Positions 53,233 through 64,000 of a stretch of 64,000 nucleotides of DNA are shown in pieces. The position numbers and the translations under genes were made by a program. This DNA is from Algoriphagus sp. TR-M9 (GTDB lineage: Bacteria > Bacteroidota > Bacteroidia > Cytophagales > Cyclobacteriaceae), in NCBI RefSeq assembly GCF_027594545.1, contig NZ_CP115160.1:1125001-1189000 (forward strand), written 5' to 3'. The notes below the pieces were generated by a model, which did no database searches, had not been told where the DNA came from, and worked only from the letters and a program-made list of their open reading frames with translations. The first letter of the stretch is position 1. Every line of letters starts with the position of its first letter.

Positions 53233-53862
53233 ATGCGGCTAAGCAAGAAAGAAATAGAGCAACTCGACCGGAAGTTTCGCTTGAACCTGATTAACTCTAT
53301 TTCGGGAATCAAACCGGCGAATCTGATCGCTACCAAATCCCGGGAAAATCATGAAAATGTGGCTATTTTCTCCTCTGTGGTACACCTGGGATCCAGTCCC
53401 GCCCAGCTTGGGTTTATCATGAGACCGCAAACTGAAATTCCTAGAGATACTTATCCCAATATTCTGGAAACAGGCTATTATACCATCAATCATATTTCAG
53501 ATTCCTTTATTGAAAAGGCACATTTCACCTCTGCTAAACTGAAAAAAGGAGAGTCTGAATTCGAGCGGATGAAGCTGGAACCGGAATATTTAGCTGGGTT
53601 TTTTGCCCCCTTCGTGCAAGAAAGCCCGGTGAAGATAGGTATGAAACATCAGGAAAGTATTCCCCTGCCTAATGGATGCATCTTTGTAATCGGTTCGGTG
53701 GAAGTGATCCATATGGCGGACCACATCATCAATGAACTGGGGCAATTAGAGCTGCAAACTTATTCCGGAGTTGGGATTTCCGGTCTCAATACCTATTATG
53801 GATTGAACAAACTGGCTAGCTTTCCCTATGTCCGGGAAGACCAAATTCCTGATTTTGAATGA
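53233..53862 (+). CDS. Flavin reductase-like domain protein
   Basis: I start at the ATG at 53233 ([20 protein letters not shown]), 4 bp after the photolyase-like stop, giving 209 residues; the long frame upstream lies inside the previous gene. The split-barrel flavin-binding fold is shown by [20 protein letters not shown], then [39 protein letters not shown] and [17 protein letters not shown]. Members bind FMN and often reduce flavins with NAD(P)H. It could supply reduced FAD to the neighbouring photolyase-like protein. Its TGA overlaps the DUF2256 start (ATGA). Confidence 0.85.
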   Translation: MRLSKKEIEQLDRKFRLNLINSISGIKPANLIATKSRENHENVAIFSSVVHLGSSPAQLGFIMRPQTEIPRDTYPNILETGYYTINHISDSFIEKAHFTSAKLKKGESEFERMKLEPEYLAGFFAPFVQESPVKIGMKHQESIPLPNGCIFVIGSVEVIHMADHIINELGQLELQTYSGVGISGLNTYYGLNKLASFPYVREDQIPDFE

Positions 53863-53987
53863 AAAAAGCTGATTTGCCTTTTAAGATTTGTCCGGTCTGC
53901 CAAAGACCTTTCAGCTGGCGCAAAAAATGGGAAAAGAACTGGGAGGTAGTGAAATATTGCAGTAAACGCTGCAGTGGAAATAAATAA
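53859..53987 (+). CDS. DUF2256 zinc-ribbon-like protein
   Basis: This gene is only 42 codons and easily overlooked. It reads [20 protein letters not shown], then [20 protein letters not shown], then NK. Two Cys pairs (CPVC and CSKRC) form a probable zinc ribbon, and the [11 protein letters not shown] ... VKYCS pattern is the DUF2256 signature. Its ATG overlaps the flavin reductase TGA (ATGA), so it is translationally coupled. DUF2256 genes are repeatedly found beside photolyase-like and TIGR03643 genes (recalled, not searched). It is the last gene of the cluster, 28 bp from the convergent lacI-type gene. Confidence 0.88.
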   Translation: MKKADLPFKICPVCQRPFSWRKKWEKNWEVVKYCSKRCSGNK

Positions 53988-54015
53988 AGTGGATAGCGTG
54001 CTTTTCCTTACCGAG

Positions 54016-55071
54016 CTAAGAGAATTGACATTCTTTTGCCGCTCTTTTGGTACAAGAATCCCGGATCACCAGTTTGGTTTCCAAACTCCTAATTTCTAGC
54101 CCAATGTCCGGATTATTGATCTTATTGAGCAGGTAATTTGCCCCTGTGGCACCCATTTCAAAGGGCTGCTGATTTACGGTGCTCAGGGTAGGGTTGATGT
54201 AGGTAGCTAAGGGTTCATCAGCATAGCCAATTACAGACAATGACCCTGGAATCGGTATTTTTAGATCGCTGGCCGCCCTGTAAATTTCAAAAGCCAGGTA
54301 ATCACTGTAAGCAAAAGCTCCATCTACCTGTTGATTTTTCAGGCAAAACCGGATTTTTTCCACCAGATTGGCATCAGAACTTTCCAGTATCAGTTCCTCT
54401 TTCACTTCGATCTCATGTTTGCGTAGTGCTTCCTTATAGCCCATAAATCTATTGAAGGTCGTGGAGAGATTTGCGGGGCCTTTGATATGGAGTATGTTCT
54501 TGCATCCACTTTGGCACAGGTAATCCACCGCTGAGAAGGCACCGTTGAAATCATCCGAGATGACATACGGGGTTTCTATTTCCTCCGAAAATCTATCTAC
54601 CAGTACCAGCGGCGTGCCACTGTCCATCACTTCTTGCAGGTGCTGAAATTTATCATTCATCTTGGAGATGGTCGCTAGAATCCCGTCCACCCTGGCGTCC
54701 AGGAGTGTTTGGGTGGATTTGATCTCCTGTTTTTGCTTTTCGTTGGAAGTACAGATCAGCAATTGGTAACCGGCTTTGGAAGTGACGCTTTCTATGCCTG
54801 CGAGCATGCGGCTGTAAAAGTGATGCGTAAACTCCGGAATGATCAGTCCAATGGTGTGGGTCTTATTTTCCAGCAGGCTTTTGGCAATAGGGTTGGGTCT
54901 GTAGCCCAGCTTTTTAGCCAAGGAAAGAATCTCCTGCCTTTTTTTCTCCGAAACCTTGCCACCACCATTTAAGGCTCGCGAAACCGTAGATGGAGTCACG
55001 CTCAGTTCATTGGCAATATCGGTGATGCTGATTCTCTTCTTTTTCATTTTTGGGCGTCTTGGTAAGGCCAA
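54016..55071 (-). CDS. LacI-family transcriptional regulator
   Basis: The product has 351 residues (343 if started at the ATG at 55047, MKKKRISITDIANE). The N-terminal LacI HTH is clear: ISITDIANELSVTPSTVSRA, then LNGGGKVSEKKRQEIL. The rest is a periplasmic-binding-protein-like effector domain (HTIGLIIPEFTHHFYSRMLA, DARVDGILATISK, GSLSVIGYADEPLATYINPT). It probably senses a sugar and represses the fucose locus divergently transcribed from it. A perfect 16-bp palindrome lies between the two. Confidence 0.93.
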   Translation of the reverse strand: MALPRRPKMKKKRISITDIANELSVTPSTVSRALNGGGKVSEKKRQEILSLAKKLGYRPNPIAKSLLENKTHTIGLIIPEFTHHFYSRMLAGIESVTSKAGYQLLICTSNEKQKQEIKSTQTLLDARVDGILATISKMNDKFQHLQEVMDSGTPLVLVDRFSEEIETPYVISDDFNGAFSAVDYLCQSGCKNILHIKGPANLSTTFNRFMGYKEALRKHEIEVKEELILESSDANLVEKIRFCLKNQQVDGAFAYSDYLAFEIYRAASDLKIPIPGSLSVIGYADEPLATYINPTLSTVNQQPFEMGATGANYLLNKINNPDIGLEIRSLETKLVIRDSCTKRAAKECQFS

Positions 55072-55126
55072 TTTAGAATAAATGCATGAAAACCGGGTAG
55101 CTTTTAGTTAGAAGCTTCCACCGGCA

Positions 55127-55142
55127 GGTCAAACGTTTGACC
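55127..55142. promoter_or_regulatory. LacI-type operator GGTCAAACGTTTGACC
   Basis: A perfect 16-bp palindrome with a central CG, the form typical for LacI-family operators, is located 56 bp from the regulator start and about 105 bp before the aldo/keto reductase ATG. I found no second copy in the window, although I did not search it computationally. Confidence 0.75.
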
Positions 55143-55246
55143 AATATACTTTTCTTCATATTTATGATATTGGATTATTGTTTTGGGAAAATGGGTTTAT
55201 ACCATTCATCTTCTCAAATCAACTTCAGCTTGAAGCATTTTCAAAT

Positions 55247-56293
55247 ATGGATTTAGGTAAAACCGGCATAGCAGTACCAGCGATGATTATTGGGACGAGT
55301 TCTCTAGGTAATCTCTATGAGGCCACGCCTTATGGTCAAAAACTGGAGTTGGTGTTGGCGGCCCTGGAATGCTTTCCCGAAGGGATAGTCTTTGACTCGG
55401 CTGGTAAATATGGGGCTGGTTTGGCTTTGGAGACCTTGGGACAAGCGCTTTATGATTTACAAGTACCCAAAGACAGGGTGCTCATCAGCAATAAGCTGGG
55501 CTGGAAACGTACTCCGTTAAGGGGTTCCGAACCTACTTTTGAACCTGGGGTGTGGAAAGATTTGGCTCATGACGCAGTTCAGGATATCAGTTACCAAGGA
55601 ATTCTGAACTGTTTCGAAGAAGGAAACAACCTGTTGAAAGGCTACGAAAGCCAGTTGGTTTCCATTCATGATCCAGACGAGTATTTGGAATTGGCGGCTA
55701 CACCGGAAGATTACGAAAAACGATTTGAAGATATCCTGGAGGGATATGCGGCTCTGGACGAACTGAAACAGGCCGGCAAAGTAAAAGCCATAGGAGTGGG
55801 CTCTAAAGACTGGAAGGTGATCCAAAAGATTTATCAGCATTTTCCACTGGACTGGGTGATGATTGCGAATAGCATGACGATTTACGATCATCCTGTGGAG
55901 TTATTTGAATTTATGAAAACACTGGAAAAAGAAGGCGTAGGTGTCATCAATTCAGCGGTTTTCCATTCCGGATTCTTAGTGGGAGGCGATTACTTTGATT
56001 ATCAGAAAATAAACTCAGTTGACCCTACTTTCACCAAAAGATTCCTGTGGCGAGGAAGGTTCTTTGCGCTCTGCGAAGTGCATGCCATAGATCCTGCTCA
56101 TGCCTGTATACAATTTGCCTTACAGCTCCCTGGAGTCCATGCCCTGGCTCTGAACTCCACCTCTATGCATAGAATCCGTGCGAATCAGGAGTTTTGCGAA
56201 ACTACCATACGGGATTCATTTTGGGATGCTTGTAAGGAACACGGCTTGATCGCCGAGTATTTATCAGAATTTAAATTGAACCAAACTAAATGA
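55247..56293 (+). CDS. Aldo/keto reductase, L-fucose (D-threo-aldose) dehydrogenase-like
   Basis: I start at the ATG at 55247 (MDLGKTGIAVPAMIIGTSSL), giving 348 residues; the 23 codons before it are untypical. The TIM-barrel AKR pattern is VFDSAGKYGAGLALETLGQA, then VLISNKLGWKRT (catalytic Tyr/Lys region), LVSIHDPDEYLELA and GVINSAVFHSGFLVGG. The overall sequence resembles D-threo-aldose 1-dehydrogenase, which oxidises L-fucose to its lactone. It is the first gene of the fucose operon and overlaps the next start by 4 bp. Confidence 0.82.
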   Translation: MDLGKTGIAVPAMIIGTSSLGNLYEATPYGQKLELVLAALECFPEGIVFDSAGKYGAGLALETLGQALYDLQVPKDRVLISNKLGWKRTPLRGSEPTFEPGVWKDLAHDAVQDISYQGILNCFEEGNNLLKGYESQLVSIHDPDEYLELAATPEDYEKRFEDILEGYAALDELKQAGKVKAIGVGSKDWKVIQKIYQHFPLDWVMIANSMTIYDHPVELFEFMKTLEKEGVGVINSAVFHSGFLVGGDYFDYQKINSVDPTFTKRFLWRGRFFALCEVHAIDPAHACIQFALQLPGVHALALNSTSMHRIRANQEFCETTIRDSFWDACKEHGLIAEYLSEFKLNQTK

Positions 56294-57300
56294 AACTATT
56301 AAGCTGCACCTCTCCAGGTGTATTTGCATATCTACAAGGGGAAAAACCTCAGCTTTCGGAAGGTCGGGCAATTGTCAAAATCAAGCGGATTGGCATTTGC
56401 GGCACAGATCTTCATGCCTTCGAAGGCACCCAGCCTTTTTTCTCTTACCCAAGGACACTGGGGCACGAATTGGCGGGAGAAGTGGTAGAGATTGAAGAAA
56501 GTGAAGTGATTTCCAAGGGCGACTTGGTGACCGTGATTCCCTACTTCAACTGCGGCACTTGTGTAGCCTGTAGAAATGGGAAACCCAATTGCTGCCAGAA
56601 AATCAGCGTCTTTGGTGTTCACGAGGATGGAGGAATGCAGGAATTTGTCACTTTGCCGATTTCTTCTTTGGTGAAAAAAGAAGGCTTAAGCTTGGAGCAA
56701 CTTGCCTTAGCGGAGCCATTCGCCATAGGAGCACATGGGGTGCGTAGAGCAGGAGTAAAGTCGGGGCAGTTTGTACTGGTGATCGGAGCAGGTCCGATTG
56801 GATTAGGTGTGATGGAATTCGCCAGAATCGCCGGAGCTACGGTGATCGCCATGGATATCAATGAGAATCGACTGGAGTTTTGCAGAGATGTTTGGAATAT
56901 TCCGCATGTGGTGAAAGCTGGAAAAACTGCCCATGAAGAAATTCAACGAATTACAAACGGGGATTTTTGTGATTCAGTAATTGATGCTACAGGCAGTTTG
57001 GCAGCCATTAACCAGGGTTTTCAATACATAGCTCATGGCGGAAATTACGTCTTGGTAGGCTTGCAAAAGGGAGAAATTGCTTTCTCACACCCTGAGTTTC
57101 ATAAGCGTGAAGCGACGCTGATGAGCAGTAGAAACGCAACCAGGGAAGACTTTGACCAGGTGCTGGAAGTGATGGCATCTGGGGAATTGTCAGTGGAAAA
57201 GTACATCACGCATAGAGTAAAGTTTGATCAGGTGAAGGGTGATTTTCAGTCTTGGCTGGATCCGGCTACAGGAGTGATTAAGGCGCTGGTGGAGGTGTAG
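56290..57300 (+). CDS. Zinc-dependent alcohol dehydrogenase (MDR family)
   Basis: The product has 336 residues. Catalytic-zinc ligands are C37 and H59-E60 (GICGTDLHAF, LGHELAGEV); the structural-zinc cysteines are C88, C91, C94 and C102 in FNCGTCVACRNGKPNCC. The Rossmann motif is LVIGAGPIGLGVMEFAR. The family includes sugar-alcohol and sugar-acid dehydrogenases. In this operon it is likely to oxidise a fucose-derived hydroxy-acid or the sugar itself, but the substrate is not proven. Its ATG overlaps the preceding TGA, so translation is coupled. Confidence 0.9.
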   Translation: MKLLSCTSPGVFAYLQGEKPQLSEGRAIVKIKRIGICGTDLHAFEGTQPFFSYPRTLGHELAGEVVEIEESEVISKGDLVTVIPYFNCGTCVACRNGKPNCCQKISVFGVHEDGGMQEFVTLPISSLVKKEGLSLEQLALAEPFAIGAHGVRRAGVKSGQFVLVIGAGPIGLGVMEFARIAGATVIAMDINENRLEFCRDVWNIPHVVKAGKTAHEEIQRITNGDFCDSVIDATGSLAAINQGFQYIAHGGNYVLVGLQKGEIAFSHPEFHKREATLMSSRNATREDFDQVLEVMASGELSVEKYITHRVKFDQVKGDFQSWLDPATGVIKALVEV

Positions 57301-57432
57301 GGAAGACGGGAGACGGAAGACCGAAGCAGCCCAAAATATTAGTGTTAATCAAGGTCTGTATTGCCTTTGTCTTTATACGAGTAGAATAGCAGATATACAT
57401 TAGAATTAAATAAGAAGTTAAAAACAAATAGA

Positions 57433-59520
57433 ATGAATTTCAAAGACTCAATTTTCAGTCTTTTTTTAATGCTAGCAATGTTCTTTTCAGCATGCAAAGA
57501 GGTAACTCCACCTGAACCTTTTGGTCCTGTGCCGAATGAAAACCAGATGAGATGGCAGGAGATGGAGTATTATGGGTTTATCCATTTTTCCGTGAATACT
57601 TACACCGATATGTCTTGGGGTTTTGGGGATGAGGATCCAAGCATTTTTGACCCTAAAGAACTGGATGTGCGCCAATGGGCGAGAATTGCCAAAGAAGCAG
57701 GAATGACCGGACTGATTTTAACAGCCAAGCATCACAGCGGATTTTGCCTGTGGCCATCAGAATACACGGATTATGACATGACAGCCTCTCCTTACAAAGA
57801 TGGAAAAGGAGATATTGTGCGTGAACTAGCTGAAGCCTGCGAAGAATATGGATTGAAGTTGGGGATTTATCTTTCCCCTTGGGACAGGAATTTTGCAGAT
57901 TATGGCAAGCCGGAATACATCACCTATTTCAGAAATCAACTGACCGAATTGCTGACCAATTACGGGGAAATCTTCGAAATCTGGTTTGACGGTGCGCATG
58001 GAGGTTCTGGCTATTATGGCGGTGCCAATGAAACCCGGACTATTGACCGATCAACTTATTATGACTGGGGAAATACCTACAAACTGGTACGGGAGCTACA
58101 GCCAAATATTGTCATCTGGAATGATGGCGGTAAGCGTGCAGATCTTCGATGGGTTGGAACTGAATCTGGTTATGTGGGTGAATCCAACTGGAGTTTACTG
58201 GATTCTCTAGGCGATGTACCAGAAGACATGCTGCGTCACGGTGTGGAAAACGGCAATGCCTGGGTTCCTGGGGAAGTGAATACTTCTATCCGTCCAGAGT
58301 GGTTTTATCATAAGCGGGAGGATACCAAAGTCAAAACCCTGCCGCAGTTGATGGATACGTATAATAATTCCATCGGAAGAAACGGCACCTTGCTACTCAA
58401 TTTTGCAATCATGCCCAATGGTTTGATTCATGAAACAGACGAGAAAAATGTGCTTGATTTTGCGCAAGCTGTGAAAGAAGCTTTTGACGAGGACCTTGCC
58501 CTAAATGCAAGTGCCGAAGCTTCCAATGTCCGCGGAGGAAGCAGTACCTATGATGCTTCCAAAGCTATAGACGGAGACAAAGATACCTATTGGGCTACTG
58601 ACGATGGAGTTAACACGGCTTCCTTGACCATTACTTTTGATGAGCCGACTACGTTTAACCGTTTTATGGCCCAGGAATACATTCAACTGGGGCAGCGTGT
58701 GAAAGCATTTACCATCGAAGCGATGGTGGATGGGGAATGGAAGGAATTGGACAGCCAGACTACGATTGGTTACAAGAGAATACTGCAGTTTCCTACTGTG
58801 GAGGCCACCCAACTTCGATTTACCATCACTGATTCCAAAAGTAACCCTGTCATCTCAAATATAGGAGTATTTGACGCCCCCCAAATCTTGACTTCGCCGG
58901 GCATTATCCGTGAGCAGTCCGGGGATATACGCATCATTCCAGCTGATGATGAATCTGTGATTTATTACACGCTGGACGGGTCTGAGCCGACTACAGATTC
59001 CGAGATTTATTCAGGGCAAATCCCAACCGGTGATGGAAAAGTGGAAGTGGCTGCCATGGCCTTCGACCCAGATACTCAGAAAAGCAGTCCGGTGACAGCC
59101 GAAAGCTTTGATATTTCCAGAAAGGACTGGAAAGTGATAAGCGATTCGGATAGCAAAGTAGCACAGGTCATAGATGGAGACCCTAATTCCTATTGGCATC
59201 AGCCAGAGGATAAAAAGCTTCCTGTGGATCTGGTGATTGACTTGGGCAAGGAAGAAGAACTAACTGGTTTCCGTTACCTGCCAGATCAAAGACTATGGTC
59301 CAGCGGAATTATCACGGACTATGAGTTCTATGTGTCATTGGATAATAAAACTTGGAAGAAAGTGAGCCAAGGTGAATTCTCCAATATCAACAACAATCCG
59401 CTTTGGCAAAGCAAGGGATTTGCTCTGCAGAAAGCTCGGTACATCAAGCTAAAGGCTTTGAAAAATACGAAGAATGACAACTCCGCGGGCTATGCGGAAA
59501 TCGATGTAATTACTCCTTAG
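57433..59520 (+). CDS. Alpha-L-fucosidase (GH29) with carbohydrate-binding-like domains
   Basis: The product has 695 residues with a lipoprotein signal (Cys21). The GH29 domain (about 35-350) has GFIHFSVNTYTDMSWGFGDE, LTAKHHSGFCLWPSEYTDYD, YLSPWDRN and the nucleophile D186 in IFEIWFDGAHGG. Then come an F5/8 type C (discoidin)-like module (about 355-480), a chitobiase-like FN3-type segment (ESVIYYTLDGSEPTTDSEIY) and a second F5/8-like module (about 565-695). The lipoprotein has K-E after Cys21, which fits the Bacteroidota surface-export signal. It is the first exported enzyme of the locus. Confidence 0.93.
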   Translation: MNFKDSIFSLFLMLAMFFSACKEVTPPEPFGPVPNENQMRWQEMEYYGFIHFSVNTYTDMSWGFGDEDPSIFDPKELDVRQWARIAKEAGMTGLILTAKHHSGFCLWPSEYTDYDMTASPYKDGKGDIVRELAEACEEYGLKLGIYLSPWDRNFADYGKPEYITYFRNQLTELLTNYGEIFEIWFDGAHGGSGYYGGANETRTIDRSTYYDWGNTYKLVRELQPNIVIWNDGGKRADLRWVGTESGYVGESNWSLLDSLGDVPEDMLRHGVENGNAWVPGEVNTSIRPEWFYHKREDTKVKTLPQLMDTYNNSIGRNGTLLLNFAIMPNGLIHETDEKNVLDFAQAVKEAFDEDLALNASAEASNVRGGSSTYDASKAIDGDKDTYWATDDGVNTASLTITFDEPTTFNRFMAQEYIQLGQRVKAFTIEAMVDGEWKELDSQTTIGYKRILQFPTVEATQLRFTITDSKSNPVISNIGVFDAPQILTSPGIIREQSGDIRIIPADDESVIYYTLDGSEPTTDSEIYSGQIPTGDGKVEVAAMAFDPDTQKSSPVTAESFDISRKDWKVISDSDSKVAQVIDGDPNSYWHQPEDKKLPVDLVIDLGKEEELTGFRYLPDQRLWSSGIITDYEFYVSLDNKTWKKVSQGEFSNINNNPLWQSKGFALQKARYIKLKALKNTKNDNSAGYAEIDVITP

Positions 59521-59566
59521 CACTTTAAGAAAATGCTAAACCAAAACTTTTAAAAACAAACCCAAA

Positions 59567-62056
59567 ATGCCTGATTATCAAAATTATTTAAGAAGCTTAC
59601 TTGTCCTGCTTTTTGTGGCTTTTTCCTTGCAGGTAAAAGCTCAGGAAAGTTCGCCTTTGACACTTTGGTACAAGCAGCCGGCTGCCGATGTATGGACTGA
59701 TGCCCTTCCGATAGGAAATGGCAGATTGGGAGCAATGATCTATGGAAATGTAGAAAATGAGCTGATTCAGCTTAACGAGCATACCGTTTGGTCCGGTGGT
59801 CCCAATAGAAATGATAACCCGGATGCATTGGCAGCTTTGCCGGAAGTCAGAAGATTGATTTTCGAAGGAAAACAAAAGGAAGCAGAACAGCTAGCCTCTA
59901 AAACCATCCAAAGCAAAAAGTCACATGGGCAGAAGTTTCAGCCTGTTGGAGACCTGAAGATCGCTTTTGAAGGACATGCTACTTTTACAGATTATCGCAG
60001 GGAGTTGGATATAGCAGAAGCAATTTCCAAAGTGAGCTATGTAGTAGATGGGGTGACTTACACTCGGGAAGCCATTGCATCTTTCGCTGATAATGTCATT
60101 GCTGTACATCTTACTGCCAGCAAGCCTGGGATGATTTCTTTCACAGCATCCATGGCTACTCCTCAGCCTAATTCTACGGTTGGGCTTAATTCAGCAAAGG
60201 AATTGACTATTGCCGGCACTACAACAGATCATGAGGGAGTAAAAGGGCAGGTGAAATTTAAAAGCCTGACTAAAGTCAAAAATCAGGGAGGGACGCTTAC
60301 TGCTTCCGATTCTTCTATCACGGTAAAAAATGCCGACGAAGCGACAATTTATATTGCCATTGCTACCAATTTCAATAATTACCTGGATCTCTCAGGAGAT
60401 GAAAATGCCCGCGCAGCCGCATTTATGGCAAAAGCTGCTACCAAATCTTTTGATGACTTATTGAAGACAAATCGGGTAGACTATCAGAAGTACTTCAATC
60501 GTGTAAGCCTGGATTTGGGTGAGACAGAGGCTTCTAAACTCCCTACTGATGAGCGCTTAAAGAGTTTTAAAACAGGGGATGATCCTCAGTTGGTCACGCT
60601 CTATTATCAATATGGAAGGTATTTGCTCATTTCCTCTTCACAGCCAGGCGGACAGCCGGCAAACTTGCAGGGGATTTGGAACAAAGAGATGTCACCACCA
60701 TGGGACAGTAAATACACCATCAACATCAATGCGCAGATGAATTACTGGCCGGCAGAGAAAACCAATCTGGCTGAGCTTCATGAGCCTTTCCTAAAAATGG
60801 TGACAGAAATGTCCGAGGCAGGGGAAGAAACAGCTCGTGATATGTATGGCGCGAGGGGTTGGATGGCACATCATAATACGGACATCTGGAGAATCACAGG
60901 TCCTGTGGATGCGATATTCTGGGGGATTTGGAGTGGAGGAGGAGCCTGGACTAGCCAGCATCTTTGGGATCACTTCCAATACAGCGGAGACATGGAATAT
61001 CTGAAGTCCATCTATCCAATTCTAAAAGGCGCAGCGATGTTCTATGTGGATTTCTTGGTGGAGCATCCAGACAAACCTTGGTTGGTAGTCAATCCTGGAA
61101 CTTCTCCTGAAAACGCCCCTGCTGCACATAATGGTTCTTCTTTGGATGCTGGCACCACGATGGACAATCAATTGGTTTTTGATGCCTTTAGCACCGTGAT
61201 CCAAGCTTCGGAACTACTTAAAATAGATCAAGCTTTTGCCGATACCCTTCAATTGATGAGAGACCAATTGCCTCCAATGCAAATAGGTAAGCATGGGCAA
61301 CTTCAGGAATGGTTGGATGACATTGACGATCCTAATGATCATCATCGTCATATATCTCATTTATATGGTTTATATCCTTCAAATCAGATTTCCCCACTGC
61401 GTACTCCGGAATTGTATTCTGCTTCCAAAAACACCTTGATCCAGCGTGGAGATGTATCCACTGGTTGGAGCATGGGCTGGAAAGTCAACTGGTGGGCTAG
61501 AATGCTGGATGGAAATCATGCTTACAAACTGATCCAAAATCAACTTTCTCCGGTAGGCGCTAAGCGTGGAGAAGGAGGTGGCTCTTACAACAACCTGTTT
61601 GATGCGCATCCTCCCTTCCAGATTGACGGCAACTTCGGTTGTACTTCCGGGATTACCGAGATGTTGGTTCAAAGTGCCAATGGAGAAATTCATCTATTGC
61701 CAGCTCTACCAGATGTTTGGCAAGATGGAAGTATCACTGGGATCAGAGCCAAAGGAGGCTTTGAGGTAGTGGAGCTGAAATGGAAAGAAGGAAAGATTGA
61801 AAAAGCGGTGATTAAATCTACCATTGGAGGAAATCTGAGATTGAGAGTTCCAAATACCTTGGGTCTAGAAAAAGGTAAAGGGCTTAAGCAAGCAAGTGGA
61901 GAAAATCCGAATCCATTCTACCAAGTGCCAGTCACTGCCGATCCTATTGTTTCTCCAGCTGCTCAAATCGACTTACCAGATCTTGGTGAAACCAGCGTCT
62001 ATGACTTGAAAACGGAAGCTGGAGGCACTTATGAATTTGTGTCTAAAAACCTATAA
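59567..62056 (+). CDS. Alpha-1,2-L-fucosidase-like glycoside hydrolase (GH95)
   Basis: The product has 829 residues with a signal peptide (cleavage near VKA-QE). The GH95 pattern is complete: [18 protein letters not shown], the (a/a)6-barrel [20 protein letters not shown] (about 383-402), the general acid E515 in [15 protein letters not shown], and D687 in [18 protein letters not shown]. These correspond by motif to the catalytic Asn pair, Glu and Asp of the Bifidobacterium enzyme. Family members act on alpha-1,2-fucose; some act on galactose in xyloglucan. It is 46 bp downstream of GH29. Confidence 0.93.
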   Translation: MPDYQNYLRSLLVLLFVAFSLQVKAQESSPLTLWYKQPAADVWTDALPIGNGRLGAMIYGNVENELIQLNEHTVWSGGPNRNDNPDALAALPEVRRLIFEGKQKEAEQLASKTIQSKKSHGQKFQPVGDLKIAFEGHATFTDYRRELDIAEAISKVSYVVDGVTYTREAIASFADNVIAVHLTASKPGMISFTASMATPQPNSTVGLNSAKELTIAGTTTDHEGVKGQVKFKSLTKVKNQGGTLTASDSSITVKNADEATIYIAIATNFNNYLDLSGDENARAAAFMAKAATKSFDDLLKTNRVDYQKYFNRVSLDLGETEASKLPTDERLKSFKTGDDPQLVTLYYQYGRYLLISSSQPGGQPANLQGIWNKEMSPPWDSKYTININAQMNYWPAEKTNLAELHEPFLKMVTEMSEAGEETARDMYGARGWMAHHNTDIWRITGPVDAIFWGIWSGGGAWTSQHLWDHFQYSGDMEYLKSIYPILKGAAMFYVDFLVEHPDKPWLVVNPGTSPENAPAAHNGSSLDAGTTMDNQLVFDAFSTVIQASELLKIDQAFADTLQLMRDQLPPMQIGKHGQLQEWLDDIDDPNDHHRHISHLYGLYPSNQISPLRTPELYSASKNTLIQRGDVSTGWSMGWKVNWWARMLDGNHAYKLIQNQLSPVGAKRGEGGGSYNNLFDAHPPFQIDGNFGCTSGITEMLVQSANGEIHLLPALPDVWQDGSITGIRAKGGFEVVELKWKEGKIEKAVIKSTIGGNLRLRVPNTLGLEKGKGLKQASGENPNPFYQVPVTADPIVSPAAQIDLPDLGETSVYDLKTEAGGTYEFVSKNL

Positions 62057-62088
62057 AACCTGAATACCTAGCAAGCTCTCAAACCTAA

Positions 62089-62937
<849 letters not shown>

Positions 62938-62991
62938 CAAATCTAATATCTTGTACCCAATCTCTTTATTTCAACCCAAAACAACCTATAA

Positions 62992-63885
<894 letters not shown>

Positions 63886-64000
63886 AGTAACTCCTTTCTC
63901 CTCCTTGCATTTGGAATAAAAATGATTAGAAAAATTGAAGTATACCTATGTCCGACTTCTTGATATTAAGTAACTAATATAAGGTTTGAAGTCCAAATTT

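Overview
The window looks like a chromosomal segment of a Bacteroidota bacterium, most likely a Cytophagales member of the Cyclobacteriaceae/Algoriphagus type. This is inferred from gene content, since no rRNA lies in the window. Pointers are a Bacteroidota-style LptD and LptE, DUF1573, DUF3822 and DUF4197 proteins, a miaB / sigma-54 activator / lptE / secG operon, genes without Shine-Dalgarno sequences, and a fucose-polysaccharide locus. No tRNA, rRNA, CRISPR array or classical IS transposase was recognised.

Layout. 1-8.6 kb: end of a MotA/TolQ/ExbB-type gene, a serine hydrolase, small exported proteins, a degraded ORF, a small-multidrug-export protein, the aguB-aguA pair (agmatine to putrescine), a DUF4197 lipoprotein and an arginine deiminase. 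8.6-22.9 kb: lptD, a peptidoglycan amidase, an acyl-CoA carboxyltransferase, a SirB1-like protein, a thioredoxin-like protein, a phosphopantetheinyl transferase, a tight WD40-divIVA-folB-chaN-DUF4268 run, a MazG-like hydrolase, a VanZ-RDD fusion and an M81 peptidase. 22.9-46 kb: a DUF1801 gene broken by a stop codon, a second serine hydrolase, a response regulator, groES-groEL, the miaB-to-secG operon, pabB-dinB, YceI, gamma carbonic anhydrase, pyrE, coaD, two Nudix proteins, a RecD-like helicase, map and a sodium:alanine symporter.

46-54 kb is the accessory zone. It holds a sialidase-like protein, a nucleoside-hydrolase-like protein and ssb. Next comes a stretch of near-perfect palindromes, including a 40-bp zero-loop palindrome, and then a winged-helix / nucleotidyltransferase (AbiEii-like) toxin-antitoxin pair. 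The nucleotidyltransferase gene is interrupted by a 738-bp element with the anatomy of an integron gene cassette. One lipoprotein gene is followed by an attC-like site, and removing the element exactly at its G/TT boundary restores the nucleotidyltransferase reading frame. No integrase gene is present in the window. A four-gene photolyase-like cluster follows: TIGR03643, a photolyase FAD-domain protein, a flavin reductase and a 42-residue DUF2256 protein.

54-64 kb is a fucose-glycan utilisation locus. A LacI-type repressor is divergent from an L-fucose dehydrogenase-like aldo/keto reductase, with a perfect 16-bp palindrome between them. A zinc alcohol dehydrogenase, a GH29 and a GH95 alpha-L-fucosidase, a SASA-type acetylesterase and a CE1-like esterase follow. 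All four of these enzymes carry export signals. They would release acetyl or acyl groups and fucose outside the cytoplasm, and the two dehydrogenases would oxidise the sugar inside. No SusC/SusD pair lies in the window, so the locus may continue beyond 64 kb.
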